Assembly (NCBI GenBank): GCA_016714165.1
Contig: JADJNU010000001.1
Location: forward strand, 1,736,001 to 1,800,000
Source of the DNA: Bdellovibrionales bacterium
GTDB lineage: Bacteria; Bdellovibrionota; Bdellovibrionia; Bdellovibrionales; UBA1609
DNA length: 64,000 nucleotides
Direction: 5' to 3'
The notes beneath the pieces are model-generated. The model saw nothing but the letters and a program-made list of their open reading frames with translations, was not told the origin of the DNA and did not search any database. Position 1 is the first letter of the stretch. Each line of letters begins with the position of its first letter. The translations under genes were made by a program, and so were the position numbers. Below are positions 1-6,797 of the stretch, piece after piece.

Positions 1-212
1 GCACGATAAAGACCGTGGAAGGCTCGACTACGAGGTTCATCATTCACTCGATTAAAAATCACCTGATTGCCATCGACCTTTGCAGATATGATATTTCTCA
101 TCGGCACAGTCAGGCTACTCTTAGCACCCTTTACGACGACCTCGTTCTTAGAAGTGACACTTACCTGAACACCACTCTCGAAATAAACTGGAGACCTACC
201 TATACGTGACAT
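1..212 (-). CDS. rplF: 50S ribosomal protein L6, N-terminal part (cut by window edge)
   Basis: The start is an ATG at 210-212 on the minus strand. It reads MSRIGRSPVYFESGVQ, then an open frame to the window edge containing RAFHGLYR, which matches the L6 family N-terminal domain (usual start MSRIGKKPI and a later ALHGL motif). L6 binds 23S rRNA near the sarcin-ricin loop in the large subunit. Only about 70 of roughly 180 residues are present; the rest lies outside the window. It follows rpsH by 12 bases, the standard spc-operon order, so it is surely co-transcribed with it. Confidence 0.93.
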   Translation of the reverse strand, partial: MSRIGRSPVYFESGVQVSVTSKNEVVVKGAKSSLTVPMRNIISAKVDGNQVIFNRVNDEPRSRAFHGLYR

Positions 213-224
213 AACTACACCCTA

Positions 225-614
225 TTACCAAATCTGGCACAATAATTCGCCACCAATATTCATCTTAACGGCATCATCGCCGCTCACGATTCCCCTATTC
301 GTACTCAACAGTACCAAACCAAATCCAGATCGCACCTTCGGGATTTCATCCGAGCGCACATAAAATCGGCGCCCTGGACGACTCACTCGAGAAATGCTTC
401 CCATCGCGTGTTTGCCATTCGGCAGATACTTCAAATAGACCCGCATAACTCCCTGACGACCATCCTTAGCTACTTTAAAGCTTCGAATATACCCGTTCTC
501 CTGAAGTACCTGAGCAAGCCCCACACGCATATTAGAGCTTGGCACGTCCACCTTTTCATGTGCTGCCGAACCTGCATTTCGAATTCGTGTTAGAAAATCA
601 CCGATCGTGTCCAT
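225..614 (-). CDS. rpsH: 30S ribosomal protein S8
   Basis: This 129-residue protein begins MDTIGDFLTRIRNA and ends with the family's GGELLCQIW. The conserved C-terminal block STNRGIVSGDDA is intact. S8 binds the central domain of 16S rRNA, nucleates platform assembly, and in enterobacteria represses the spc operon. Length matches the family. It sits directly after rplE with a 21-base gap, where rpsN (S14) would normally stand, so S14 is missing from this place. Confidence 0.97.
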   Translation of the reverse strand: MDTIGDFLTRIRNAGSAAHEKVDVPSSNMRVGLAQVLQENGYIRSFKVAKDGRQGVMRVYLKYLPNGKHAMGSISRVSRPGRRFYVRSDEIPKVRSGFGLVLLSTNRGIVSGDDAVKMNIGGELLCQIW

Positions 615-635
615 TCAATTCATCTCCTCAACAAG

Positions 636-1184
636 TTATCTCTTCCTAAAAGGCATCCCCAAGCTTTCCAATAAGGCTCTTCCCTCAGTATCATTATTTG
701 CAGAAGTACAAATAGTGATATTCATTCCTCGAATCTTATCCACCTTATCGTAATCTATCTCGGGAAATACGATCTGCTCTTTCAATCCCATGTTATAGTT
801 CCCTCGACCATCGAAACCACGAGGAGAAAGTCCCCGAAAATCTCTTACCTTGGGAATCGAAACATGTACCAAACGCTCCAAAAATGCCCACATTCTCTCT
901 CGACGCAAAGTCACCCGCACACCGAGAGGAATATTCTCGCGCAGTTTAAAGTTCGCTATCGACTTCTTTGACTTCGTAATCACAGCTCTCTGACCAGCAA
1001 TGTTTGTCATGTCCTCAACTAGAGCATCGAGAATCTTTGGATTCTTAACTGCATCGCCCGTGGTAACGTTCAATACAATTTTGCTCAACCGCGGTACTTG
1101 CATGACATTCTTCTTTCCCAACTGCTTCTGAAGCGCGGGACTGATATCTACCTTATAAGTTTCTTCTAGCGACTTCACAGCCAC
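636..1184 (-). CDS. rplE: 50S ribosomal protein L5
   Basis: This 182-residue protein carries the L5 hallmarks VPRLSKIVLNV near residue 30, GQRAVITKSKKSIANFKLRE, and the C-terminal EIDYDKVDKIRGMNITI. L5 binds 5S rRNA and contacts the P-site tRNA from the central protuberance. Its ATG at 1184 lies 15 bases downstream of the rplN stop. In most bacteria rplX (L24) occupies that gap, and there is no room for it here. Confidence 0.97.
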   Translation of the reverse strand: MAVKSLEETYKVDISPALQKQLGKKNVMQVPRLSKIVLNVTTGDAVKNPKILDALVEDMTNIAGQRAVITKSKKSIANFKLRENIPLGVRVTLRRERMWAFLERLVHVSIPKVRDFRGLSPRGFDGRGNYNMGLKEQIVFPEIDYDKVDKIRGMNITICTSANNDTEGRALLESLGMPFRKR

Positions 1185-1199
1185 ACTCCTCTTCGTTAA

Positions 1200-1568
1200 T
1201 CAAAGTACTTCTGGGGCCAGTGATACTATCTTCAAAAACTGCTTAGCACGAAGCTCCCGGGCAACAGGACCAAATATACGTGTCCCAACCGGCTCCTTCT
1301 GGGCATTAATCAACACAGCTGAATTCTCATCAAACCGGATATAACTGCCATCAGCCCGACGAATCTTGTGTATTGTCCGCACTATGACCGCCTTAGCAAC
1401 ATCACCCTTCTTCACTTTGGAGTTTGGAAGAGCCTCTTTAACCGACACAACCACGATATCGCCCACCGATGCGTAACGCCGCTTCGATCCGCCCAGCACC
1501 TTTATGCACTGCACTTCACGCGCGCCAGAATTATCCGCAACTCTGAGCCTTGACTGCATTTGTATCAT
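1200..1568 (-). CDS. rplN: 50S ribosomal protein L14
   Basis: A 122-residue L14 starting MIQMQSRLRVADNSGAR and ending with the diagnostic FLKIVSLAPEVL. An open frame runs 18 codons further upstream, but the ATG at 1568 matches the family start and overlaps the rpsQ stop as ATGA, the signature of translational coupling. L14 forms bridge B5/B8 with the small subunit and contacts L19. The next gene is rplE; rplX is absent between them. Confidence 0.96.
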   Translation of the reverse strand: MIQMQSRLRVADNSGAREVQCIKVLGGSKRRYASVGDIVVVSVKEALPNSKVKKGDVAKAVIVRTIHKIRRADGSYIRFDENSAVLINAQKEPVGTRIFGPVARELRAKQFLKIVSLAPEVL

Positions 1569-1864
1569 ACAGTCACCGCCAATTGGTTTCGATTTCGTTC
1601 GACAATATCGACCAACTTCCAACGCTTCGTTCTGCTGATCGGGCGCGACTCAACGATCCGAACAATATCGCCCAACTTAGCTTCATTCTTCTCGTCATGA
1701 GCCTTAAATACAGAGGTTCTCCGAATAAACTTCCCGTACTTCTCGTGTCGAACTGTCCGGCTCGTCTCCACTGAAATTGTCTTGTGCATTTTATCGCTGA
1801 CGACCTTACCGATAACTTCACTTTTTCGGCGTCGCGTATCCACCTGTGTTTCAACTCCACTCAT
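1565..1864 (-). CDS. rpsQ: 30S ribosomal protein S17
   Basis: An S17-family protein of about 99 residues with GKVVSDKMHKTISVE and YGKFIRRTSVFKAHDE motifs and the OB-fold end VRIVESRPISRTKRWKLVDIVER. S17 binds 16S helices 7 and 11 and is an early assembly protein. In-frame starts exist at GTG 1873, ATG 1870 and ATG 1864. I prefer 1864 because the GAGG ribosome-binding site at 1873-1876 is 8 bases from it. It overlaps the rplN start by 4 bases. Confidence 0.93.
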   Translation of the reverse strand: MSGVETQVDTRRRKSEVIGKVVSDKMHKTISVETSRTVRHEKYGKFIRRTSVFKAHDEKNEAKLGDIVRIVESRPISRTKRWKLVDIVERNRNQLAVTV

Positions 1865-1874
1865 CGTCATCACC

Positions 1875-2066
1875 TCACTGAGCCAACTTGATATTTAATG
1901 CCGTCCGAACTCGAGCGATATCTCGGCGCAGAATGCGTATAGACACCGGACTAGCAACCTGGCCCAAGGAATGCTTCATCTTAAGACTAAAATGCTCATC
2001 ACGCATCTGCCCCAACCGCTTTCGCAACTCTTCCACTGTCAAATCACGTATGTCAGCAAATTTCAC
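1875..2066 (-). CDS. rpmC: 50S ribosomal protein L29
   Basis: A 63-residue two-helix protein, MKFADIRDLTVEELRKRL, with the conserved NLKxxxAxGQ-like segment SLKMKHSLGQ and the terminal IRRxIARxxT motif (RRDIARVRTAL). L29 sits beside the peptide exit tunnel near L23 and helps dock trigger factor and SRP. It lies between rplP (4-base gap) and rpsQ in the usual order. Confidence 0.95.
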   Translation of the reverse strand: MKFADIRDLTVEELRKRLGQMRDEHFSLKMKHSLGQVASPVSIRILRRDIARVRTALNIKLAQ

Positions 2067-2070
2067 AAAA

Positions 2071-2478
2071 CTACTCCCGAGCTAAAAAGCGTGTTTTAAA
2101 AGGCAACTTATGTGCGGCCAATCTAAATGCCTCAGCTGCCTGCTCACGCGTCACACCGTTAATCTCAAACAACAAACGCCCTGGCTTTATCACCGCGACC
2201 CAATACTCCGGATTGCCCTTTCCAGATCCCATCCGAGTCTCAGCCGCCTTCTTCGTTACGGGCCTATCAGGATAAACCCTCAGCCACATGTTTCCGCCCC
2301 GCTTAACGGAACGACTGATTGCTATGCGACTCGCTTCGAGCTGTCGAGCACTCAACCGCCCCGACTCCGTTGCCATCAAGCCAAAGTCTCCAAAAGCGAT
2401 ATCATTCCCACGAGTTGCAAATCCCTTATAGCGCCCCCGAAACTGCTTTCTCCATTTAACTCTCTTAGGACTTAACAC
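2071..2478 (-). CDS. rplP: 50S ribosomal protein L16
   Basis: A 135-residue L16 with SPKRVKWRKQFRGR at the start, FGDFGLMATESGRLSARQ, and MGSGKGNPEYWVAVIKPG. L16 organises the A-site finger region and the CCA-binding site. The frame opens upstream at 2514, but homology puts the start at the GTG of 2476-2478, behind a GAGGAGG-like site. The start lies inside the last codons of rpsC (14-base overlap), so translation is probably coupled. Confidence 0.94.
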   Translation of the reverse strand: MLSPKRVKWRKQFRGRYKGFATRGNDIAFGDFGLMATESGRLSARQLEASRIAISRSVKRGGNMWLRVYPDRPVTKKAAETRMGSGKGNPEYWVAVIKPGRLLFEINGVTREQAAEAFRLAAHKLPFKTRFLARE

Positions 2479-3129
2479 GACCAGCCTCCTCAATCTCTCG
2501 GGCCGACAGAACATCTCCTCGATAGATCCATACTTTAACGCCGATCAAGCCGTAACCCGTCAGAGCTTCTGCCGTCCCATAGTCAATGTCGGCGCGAAGT
2601 GTATGCAACGGAACGCTCTTCTCGTTGTACCATTCCGTACGAGCGATCTCAGCCCCGTCCAATCGGCCCGCCACCATGATCTTAATTCCTCGAACACCAC
2701 TCCGAACCGAAGCTGCAAGTGCCTTCTTTAGAGCACGGCGCCACGATATGCGCTTTTCCAACTGCAAAGCAATATTTTCTGCTACCAACTGAGCATCAAG
2801 ATCCGGCTTACGAACTTCCTGAATATTCAAAAAAACTTCATTTGGCGTAAGTCGCTGAATGTCTGCCTTCAGCGAATCAATTCCGGTTCCCTTTTTCCAA
2901 TCACCACACCAGGTCGCGCAGTCATGATAATTATCTTAATTTTATTAGCTGCCCGCTCCATTTCAATCTTCGACACGCCTGCGTGTTTCAACTTATCTTT
3001 GATGTATTTACGCAGCTTAAAATCCTCATGGAGATTAACTGTGTACTGAGGCCCCTTCGCAAACCAACGCGAGTCCCAAGTTCTGATAACACCAACCCTT
3101 AAACCGATCGGATTAACCTTCTGTCCCAC
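2465..3129 (-). CDS. rpsC: 30S ribosomal protein S3, single-base frameshift
   Basis: S3 is read in two frames. Positions 2869-3129 encode MGQKVNPIGLRVGVIRTW to VVIGKR, then run into an early stop. Positions 2465-2830 encode the rest in the next frame (NIQEVRKPDLDAQLVAENIA, GRLDGAEIARTEWY, PLHTLRADIDYGTAEA). Restoring one A to the five-A run (T5 on the plus strand, 2892-2896) rebuilds the missing linker GTGIDSLKADIQRLTPNEVF without a stop, giving a normal-length S3. S3 forms the mRNA entry tunnel and is normally essential, so a sequencing or assembly error is likelier than a true break. Programmed slippage is less likely, because the site is not a canonical heptamer. Confidence 0.9.
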
Positions 3130-3147
3130 CGAATCCGCCTTCCTTAA

Positions 3148-3480
3148 TTACTTCTCACCCAAAATCAGGTTTATATGACTTAACTTCTTCTTTACCTGAA
3201 AGGCACGCCCTTGAGCCCGAGGACGAAACCTCTTCATCGAAGGCCCTTCATCAACATAAACTGTCTTCACATAGAGATTATCGACATCAATAACCTCTTT
3301 ATTCTCAGCATTAGCTACAGCTGACTCAATTAATTTCTTCATCAGACCAGCCGTCTTCTTTTTCATAAACACAAGAATCCGAACAGCTTCATTCAAATCT
3401 TTCCCGCGAATCTCATCCGCTACAAGTCGAGCCTTCTGAGCCCCTACTCGAGCAAATCGCAAACTTGCCTTCACTTCCAT
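3148..3480 (-). CDS. rplV: 50S ribosomal protein L22
   Basis: A 110-residue L22 with ASLRFARVGAQKARLVADEIRG at the N terminus and VDEGPSMKRFRPRAQGRAF in the conserved C-terminal loop. The extended beta-hairpin of L22 lines the exit tunnel and is the site of macrolide-resistance changes. The gene sits between rpsS and rpsC as in other S10 operons. Confidence 0.96.
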   Translation of the reverse strand: MEVKASLRFARVGAQKARLVADEIRGKDLNEAVRILVFMKKKTAGLMKKLIESAVANAENKEVIDVDNLYVKTVYVDEGPSMKRFRPRAQGRAFQVKKKLSHINLILGEK

Positions 3481-3493
3481 GATAATCCTCTAC

Positions 3494-3778
3494 TTACTTT
3501 TTCACCGGAGCCTGAGCTTTTTTCTCAGAATGTCCGTGGAATGTTCTAGTTGCGGAAAACTCCCCTAGCTTATGTCCGATCATATTTTCGTTCACATAAA
3601 CTGGAACAAATTTCTTCCCATTATGTACAGCAAAAGTAAGACCCACGGCCTCAGGAAGAATTGTCGAACGCCGCGACCACGTTTTTATGACTCTCTTATC
3701 ACCACTACCTACCGCCTTTTCAATCTTCTTAATCAGGTGGTAATCAATAAACGGACCTTTTTTAACTGACCTTGCCAC
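3494..3778 (-). CDS. rpsS: 30S ribosomal protein S19
   Basis: A 94-residue S19 beginning MARSVKKGPFIDYHLIKKIE, with IKTWSRRSTILPEAVGLTFAVHNGKKFVPVYV and the terminal GEFSATRTFHGH. S19 sits in the small-subunit head with S13 and contacts tRNA and bridge B1a. Length and order are standard. Confidence 0.97.
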   Translation of the reverse strand: MARSVKKGPFIDYHLIKKIEKAVGSGDKRVIKTWSRRSTILPEAVGLTFAVHNGKKFVPVYVNENMIGHKLGEFSATRTFHGHSEKKAQAPVKK

Positions 3779-3792
3779 AATCTGCTCCTCAA

Positions 3793-4617
3793 TTACTTCT
3801 GATACCGACGTTTAACAATCATCGCGCTAGTCCTCTTATTATTTCGAGTCCTATACCCTTTGCATGGCTGGCCCCAAGGTGTAACAGGATGATGACCCTT
3901 ACCCACACCTTCACCTCCGCCGAGAGGATGATCCACAGGATTCATGGCCATTCCTCGAACTCCCGGCCGCTTTCCTAGCCAGCGGTTTCTGCCGGCCTTT
4001 CCAATTTTCAAATTTTCATTGTCCGTGTTTCCGACCTGGCCAACCGTTGCCTTGCACTCAGCCAGGACCTTACGTACCTCACCAGAAGGCAATCTAATCT
4101 GACAATATTTCCCCAACTTAGCAACCAATGTCGCTTCAGCACCGGCACCGCGTGCCATCTGCCCACCCTTACCAGGTCTCATTTCGACATTATGAATAAT
4201 TGTTCCAACGGGTATTTTGCTGAGAGGCAAGGCATTACCCGGCTTGATATCTGCATCCGAGGAGGAAACAACAAGACTTCCAACAGTCAGTCCCACTGGC
4301 GCCAAAATATAGGACTTTGTACCATCCTGATAAACGATTAGTGCTATTCGACAAGTGCGGTTCGGATCATATTCGATCGCCGCCACCGTTGCCGGGATAT
4401 TCTCCTTTGCACGCTTAAAATCAATAACACGATATCGCCGTTTATGGCCGCCACCCTTGTGACGCATCGTAATCATTCCCGTGTTATTCCTTGCAGCCTT
4501 TCGATTTAAAGGCTCGAGAAGTGACTTTTCTGGATATGATTTCGTTATTTCATTAAAATCGAAACCAGAACTATTTCTACGCCCAGGACTACGAGGCCTA
4601 AAAATTTTCATTCCCAT
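3793..4617 (-). CDS. rplB: 50S ribosomal protein L2
   Basis: A 274-residue L2. The N-terminal PRSPGRRNSSGFDFNEITK is followed by the RNA-binding core HKGGGHKRRYRVIDFKR and the C-terminal AMNPVDHPLGGGEG, which includes the histidine implicated in peptidyl-transferase assembly (MNPVDHP). L2 bridges the subunits and is needed for their association. It overlaps neither neighbour; the gap to rplW is 2 bases, so they are tightly coupled. Confidence 0.97.
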   Translation of the reverse strand: MGMKIFRPRSPGRRNSSGFDFNEITKSYPEKSLLEPLNRKAARNNTGMITMRHKGGGHKRRYRVIDFKRAKENIPATVAAIEYDPNRTCRIALIVYQDGTKSYILAPVGLTVGSLVVSSSDADIKPGNALPLSKIPVGTIIHNVEMRPGKGGQMARGAGAEATLVAKLGKYCQIRLPSGEVRKVLAECKATVGQVGNTDNENLKIGKAGRNRWLGKRPGVRGMAMNPVDHPLGGGEGVGKGHHPVTPWGQPCKGYRTRNNKRTSAMIVKRRYQK

Positions 4618-4619
4618 CT

Positions 4620-4898
4620 CTATGCTCCCTCAAACAATGTGATTTTCTGGCCTGGAGAAAGCTTGACCAAGGCCTTTTTCCAATACTGAACCCGTCCCTG
4701 TCCAAGCTTAGTGCGCCGGGCTCGACCCCTGCATACCGCCGTTCTAACGGAATCAACTTTCACTCTAAAGGCCTTCTCCACCGCTTGGCGAATCTGAGCT
4801 TTTGTGGAGACTTTATCCACCTCAAAAACGTAAACACCAGTCTCATTCAAACGGCTATTTTTCTCCGTTACAATTGGTCTCTTAATCAAATGATACAT
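4620..4898 (-). CDS. rplW: 50S ribosomal protein L23
   Basis: A 92-residue L23: MYHLIKRPIVTEKNSRLNE, VFEVDKVSTKAQIRQAVEKAF and VDSVRTAVCRGRARR are all family features. L23 surrounds the tunnel exit and is the dock for trigger factor and SRP. It lies between rplD and rplB with gaps of 2 bases on either side. Confidence 0.96.
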   Translation of the reverse strand: MYHLIKRPIVTEKNSRLNETGVYVFEVDKVSTKAQIRQAVEKAFRVKVDSVRTAVCRGRARRTKLGQGRVQYWKKALVKLSPGQKITLFEGA

Positions 4899-4900
4899 AG

Positions 4901-5530
4901 TTAGCTCTCCAAGCCACAGCGAGCAGCGATTTTAGATACCGCATCCTGAGTAATAATGGCGTAATCATGCTTGAGAAGGTCAAATACATTAAGCCCCTCT
5001 GGCCCATAATAGAGAGCCTTCGGAAGATTACGTGCAGCTCGAGAGAAAGCTTCGTCCTTATGCCCAGAGATTAACACGAGCTTTTCGACCCCAAACTCTT
5101 TGAGCCGCTTTGCCAGTTCATTTGTTTTTCCTGCGGCTGAAGTCATATCCTCAACTACAGTCAAACGGCCCTCTTTCAGCAAAAACGAAAGTGCCGAACG
5201 AAGTCCAATCTGCTTCACTTTCTTTGGCAAAGTATAAGAGTAGTCACGTGGAGTTGGACCAAAAAGGATCCCCCCACCTGGCATCAAAGGAGAGCGGCTC
5301 GAACCCTGCCGGGCATTCCCGGTACCCTTTTGCTTAAAAGGCTTCTTACCACCGCCACTCACCTCGCTACGAGTCTTGGCCTTATGAGTCCCTTGACGGC
5401 GACTTGCCAACTGCCACTTCACGACCTCGTGCAAGATATCCTTCCGAATCGGCGCTTCAAACACAGATGGAGCAAGCTCCACAGTTCCGACCTTTTTCCT
5501 ATTCCAGTTCACTACTTCTACTGTTGCCAT
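4901..5530 (-). CDS. rplD: 50S ribosomal protein L4
   Basis: A 209-residue L4 with the tunnel loop KTRSEVSGGGKKPFKQKGTG and the block PRDYSYTLPKK. L4 shapes the narrow part of the exit tunnel together with L22 and is the autoregulator of the S10 operon in enterobacteria. Whether it regulates here cannot be told from the sequence. The gap to rplC is 2 bases. Confidence 0.96.
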   Translation of the reverse strand: MATVEVVNWNRKKVGTVELAPSVFEAPIRKDILHEVVKWQLASRRQGTHKAKTRSEVSGGGKKPFKQKGTGNARQGSSRSPLMPGGGILFGPTPRDYSYTLPKKVKQIGLRSALSFLLKEGRLTVVEDMTSAAGKTNELAKRLKEFGVEKLVLISGHKDEAFSRAARNLPKALYYGPEGLNVFDLLKHDYAIITQDAVSKIAARCGLES

Positions 5531-5532
5531 AT

Positions 5533-6207
5533 TTAAACTTTCACCAACTTAACAATTGAATTGCGAGCCCCCGGCACAGCACCCTTAACCATAAGGACAC
5601 CCTTCTCAGGAATTACTTCAACAACCTTCATATTCATCGTTGTTGCCGTTTCGTTACCAAAATGCCCGGCCATTCGTTTTCCGGGCATAACACGAGCTGG
5701 CTCTTTGTTATTTCCTATCGATCCCGGTCTACGGTGAGTCGTCGATCCGTGCGAAGCTGGGCCACCGGCGAAATGCCAGCGCTTGACAACACCGGCAAAA
5801 CCACGCCCCTTAGAAAGACCTGTCACCTTTATAATATCTCCAGTCACCAAACTAGAAATATCAACCTTTTGACCAACTTCGACCCCCTCAGGGAGAGCCT
5901 GACGCACCTCTCGAACATACTGAGCGCCATTCTCAAATCCGCTTTTGCTTAAATGTCCGGCTTGCGCCTTAGTGCGTCTAGAAACACGCTTAGGAGTACA
6001 GGCTATTTGGATAGCCTCGTAGCCATCTTTTTCTTTCGTCTTTAACTGGGACACTACCCAGGGACGATACTCAAGAACTGTAACTGGCACCGCTTGTCCC
6101 TCATGAAACAATGTCGACATCCCAAGTTTAAAGGCATAAAGGCCACCGAGTTTCACGGTTTTTCCTTTTTCCTGTTCATTTGTTTTTTCGCCTTCGTCGC
6201 TCATCAT
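5533..6207 (-). CDS. rplC: 50S ribosomal protein L3
   Basis: A 224-residue L3 with KLGMSTLFHEGQAVPVTVLE, the glutamine-containing loop FAGGPASHGSTTHRRPGSIG and MPGKRMAGHFGNETATTMN. L3 nucleates 50S assembly and reaches the peptidyl-transferase centre. A charged N-terminal extension of about 20 residues precedes the usual start, rich in Glu and Lys. The true start may be the second Met; no sequence feature decides it. Confidence 0.95.
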   Translation of the reverse strand: MMSDEGEKTNEQEKGKTVKLGGLYAFKLGMSTLFHEGQAVPVTVLEYRPWVVSQLKTKEKDGYEAIQIACTPKRVSRRTKAQAGHLSKSGFENGAQYVREVRQALPEGVEVGQKVDISSLVTGDIIKVTGLSKGRGFAGVVKRWHFAGGPASHGSTTHRRPGSIGNNKEPARVMPGKRMAGHFGNETATTMNMKVVEVIPEKGVLMVKGAVPGARNSIVKLVKV

Positions 6208-6224
6208 TTAACTCCGTTTTACGT

Positions 6225-6542
6225 TTACTCAGCTGAGAGCTTGATCTCTACATCAACACCGGCAGACAAATCTAATTTCATCAATTGATCAATTGTCTGC
6301 TGCGTAGGTTCAAGAATATCAAGCAGACGTTTGTGTGTTCGAATTTCAAATTGCTCGCGAGATTTTTTGTCAACGTGAGGCGAGCGCAAAACGGTGTAAC
6401 GATTTATCCCCGTTGGCAGAGGAATCGGGCCGGCAACGCGTGCACCCGTTCTGCGTGCCGTGTCGACAATCTCTCGAGTGGATTGATCTAACAGCTTGTG
6501 ATCGAAGGCTCTCAATCGAATACGAATTTTTTGACTCTGCAT
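6225..6542 (-). CDS. rpsJ: 30S ribosomal protein S10
   Basis: This 105-residue S10 starts at the ATG of 6540-6542, MQSQKIRIRLRAFDHKLLD. The open frame extends 10 codons upstream without homology. GPIPLPTGINRYTVLRSPHVDKKSREQFEIRTHKRL is the standard core. S10 binds the small-subunit head and also pairs with NusB in transcription antitermination. It is the first gene of the S10 operon, and a promoter-like sequence lies about 160 bases upstream. Confidence 0.95.
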   Translation of the reverse strand: MQSQKIRIRLRAFDHKLLDQSTREIVDTARRTGARVAGPIPLPTGINRYTVLRSPHVDKKSREQFEIRTHKRLLDILEPTQQTIDQLMKLDLSAGVDVEIKLSAE

Positions 6543-6701
6543 AACTCTCTCGCTTGGCTGAAGACTCAACAAACTAATGTTTGAAAAGACAAAAAAACCA
6601 CGTACCCAGAAGTCATCCTTTTTCCAGTATCGCTTCGAACCTAATTGATTTCAGCGACTTAGAACAGTAAGACCCAAGAAATACGGGGCTGCAAGTCGGC
6701 G

Positions 6702-6731
6702 AGTATGCATTCTGCTCGGAGTCCTTGTCAA
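6702..6731 (-). promoter_or_regulatory. Putative sigma-70-type promoter of the S10 operon
   Basis: On the minus strand a perfect TTGACA (6726-6731) is followed after 18 bases by CATACT (6702-6707), four of six matches to TATAAT. An AT-rich stretch lies just upstream. It falls in the 255-base gap between fusA and rpsJ and would leave a leader of roughly 150 bases before rpsJ. That leader might carry S10-operon control, but no L4-binding structure was recognised. I see nothing else in the gap and no clear terminator for fusA. Confidence 0.5.
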
Positions 6732-6797
6732 AGAAAATAAAGAGAAATGTTCAATGTGTTCTGGCAAGGGTGCTCTCTTACAGAATGGGGACAGTTA

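Noticed and set aside
2465..3129. S3 as two separate genes
   Set aside because: Both halves are complementary parts of one protein, and one added base restores the full reading frame.
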